Positions 63,476-64,000 of a DNA stretch of 64,000 bases are shown here, one piece after another. The position numbers were made by a program, and so were the translations under genes. Numbering within the stretch: the stretch's first letter is position 1; each line of letters opens with the position of its first letter. The stretch comes from Planctomycetota bacterium (GTDB taxonomy: Bacteria > Planctomycetota > GCA-2746535). Below the pieces are notes generated by a model that was given only the letters and a program-made list of their open reading frames with translations, was not told the DNA's origin and searched no databases. The DNA lies in contig NVWA01000015.1 of the NCBI GenBank assembly GCA_002746535.1, forward strand, positions 1 to 64,000, given 5' to 3'.

Positions 63476-64000
63476 ATGATATTTAATGAAAAAGATACGA
63501 TTCTATTTATGGGTGATTCCATAACTGATGGTGCAAGAACAAGAAGTGATCCAAATCATTTGGGCTTGACTTATGTAGGAATTGCTGCCGGTATGATACA
63601 AAATTATCATCCAGAATTAAGACTCAAATTTTACAACAGAGGAGTCGGTGGAGATTCAATAAGAGAATTGAAATCCAGATGGAAAGAAGATGCTCTGTCT
63701 CTACAACCAGATTGGTTGTCGATATCAATAGGAATAAATGATGTGTGGAGAAACTTTAAGAATTCTCCTAATGGTATTGGAATAGAAGAATTTAAAGAAA
63801 CCTATCACCATCTTATAAAAGAAACTAAAAACACTCTACCAAACTGCAAAATCATTCTATGCGAAACCTCTATTATTTGGCAAGATTTATCTTCAGAAGC
63901 AAATCAAGCTTTAGAAGAATATAACGAATTCATAAGACAGTTAGCGACAGATAATAAATTAATTTTAGTCCGTATGCAAGATGCCTTTCGAAAAGCAATC
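63476..64000 (+). CDS. SGNH/GDSL-type esterase, 3' end outside the window
   Basis: The visible 175 residues start at an ATG with AGGA in front. SGNH blocks are present: FMGDSITDGAR (catalytic Ser), NRGVGGDSIREL (Gly), and SIGINDVW (Asn); the His block is beyond the window. It is probably a cytosolic or surface carbohydrate esterase that removes acetyl groups from glycans. It follows the beta-propeller gene by 43 bp on the same strand, so it belongs to the same catabolic operon. Confidence 0.9.
   Translation, partial: MIFNEKDTILFMGDSITDGARTRSDPNHLGLTYVGIAAGMIQNYHPELRLKFYNRGVGGDSIRELKSRWKEDALSLQPDWLSISIGINDVWRNFKNSPNGIGIEEFKETYHHLIKETKNTLPNCKIILCETSIIWQDLSSEANQALEEYNEFIRQLATDNKLILVRMQDAFRKAI

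Noticed and set aside
1-64000. tRNA, rRNA and CRISPR arrays
   Set aside because: No T-loop-like GTTCRANNC clusters with acceptor stems, no rRNA stretches and no regularly spaced repeats were noticed by eye; a dedicated scan was not possible.

Overview
The window is AT-rich (about two thirds A+T by eye) bacterial chromosome with tightly packed genes and short intergenic gaps. The gene content fits a Gram-negative, rod-shaped bacterium of the PVC group, most likely Lentisphaerota or a close relative. The signs are lipid A-type acyltransferase and outer-membrane-style lipoproteins, a full mreBCD-mrdA-rodA set, a GntR-headed regulator with a LacI-like sensor domain, formylglycine sulfatases, a Ser/Thr kinase with a DWG motif, and anchored squalene-cyclase-like proteins. 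The phylum is an inference from gene content; no rRNA or tRNA gene was seen.

Layout. Positions 1-12.6 kb: a truncated polytopic membrane protein, a minus-strand signalling group (TPR/coiled-coil exported protein, STAS protein, XRE protein with a receiver-like domain), a lipoprotein with PilO/PilN-like halves, priA, an exported protein with a CFI-box-like tail and a DUF362 protein. 12.8-16 kb: two tandem HtrA-type proteins, the first with a degenerate catalytic triad, the second an intact protease carrying an apparent DJ-1/PfpI-like C-terminal domain. 16-20.4 kb: a minus-strand operon of an LpxL-type acyltransferase, a dynamin-like protein with a broken P-loop, and a GrpE-like protein. 21-32.3 kb: a long minus-strand run obgE, thioesterase, coiled-coil membrane protein, a 43-residue membrane peptide gene, mreB, mreC, mreD, mrdA, rodA, comF, TPR gene, hemE. 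Between obgE and the thioesterase lies a 400-bp AT-rich stretch with several DnaA-box-like sites.

32.4-44.2 kb: a PilZ protein, a GntR/LacI-type regulator with a palindrome upstream, an anchored squalene-cyclase-like protein, two sulfatases, a transglutaminase-like protein, and an operon of a 2-oxoglutarate dioxygenase (PF10014 type) with a class V aminotransferase. 44.2-54.5 kb: a LolD/MacB-like ABC operon with a DUF3299 lipoprotein, a zinc-ribbon Ser/Thr kinase with TPRs, a large exported multi-domain gene split by a frameshift in an 11-A tract, and a DUF457 membrane protein. Two REPIN-like inverted-repeat elements lie at 44.2 and 54.4 kb. 54.7-64 kb: a carbohydrate-degradation region with a GH38 alpha-mannosidase interrupted by an in-frame TAG, a DNRLRE/thioredoxin protein, a beta-helix protein, a beta-propeller lyase-like protein and an SGNH hydrolase cut by the window end.

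How they work together: the central block is elongasome/cell-wall growth with housekeeping genes; the right half looks like accessory sulfated-polysaccharide and glycan catabolism whose enzymes mostly lack export signals. The most unusual items are the HtrA pair, the LpxL/pseudo-dynamin/GrpE-like operon, the DnaA-box cluster, the poly-A frameshift, and the paired palindromes near the catabolic genes.
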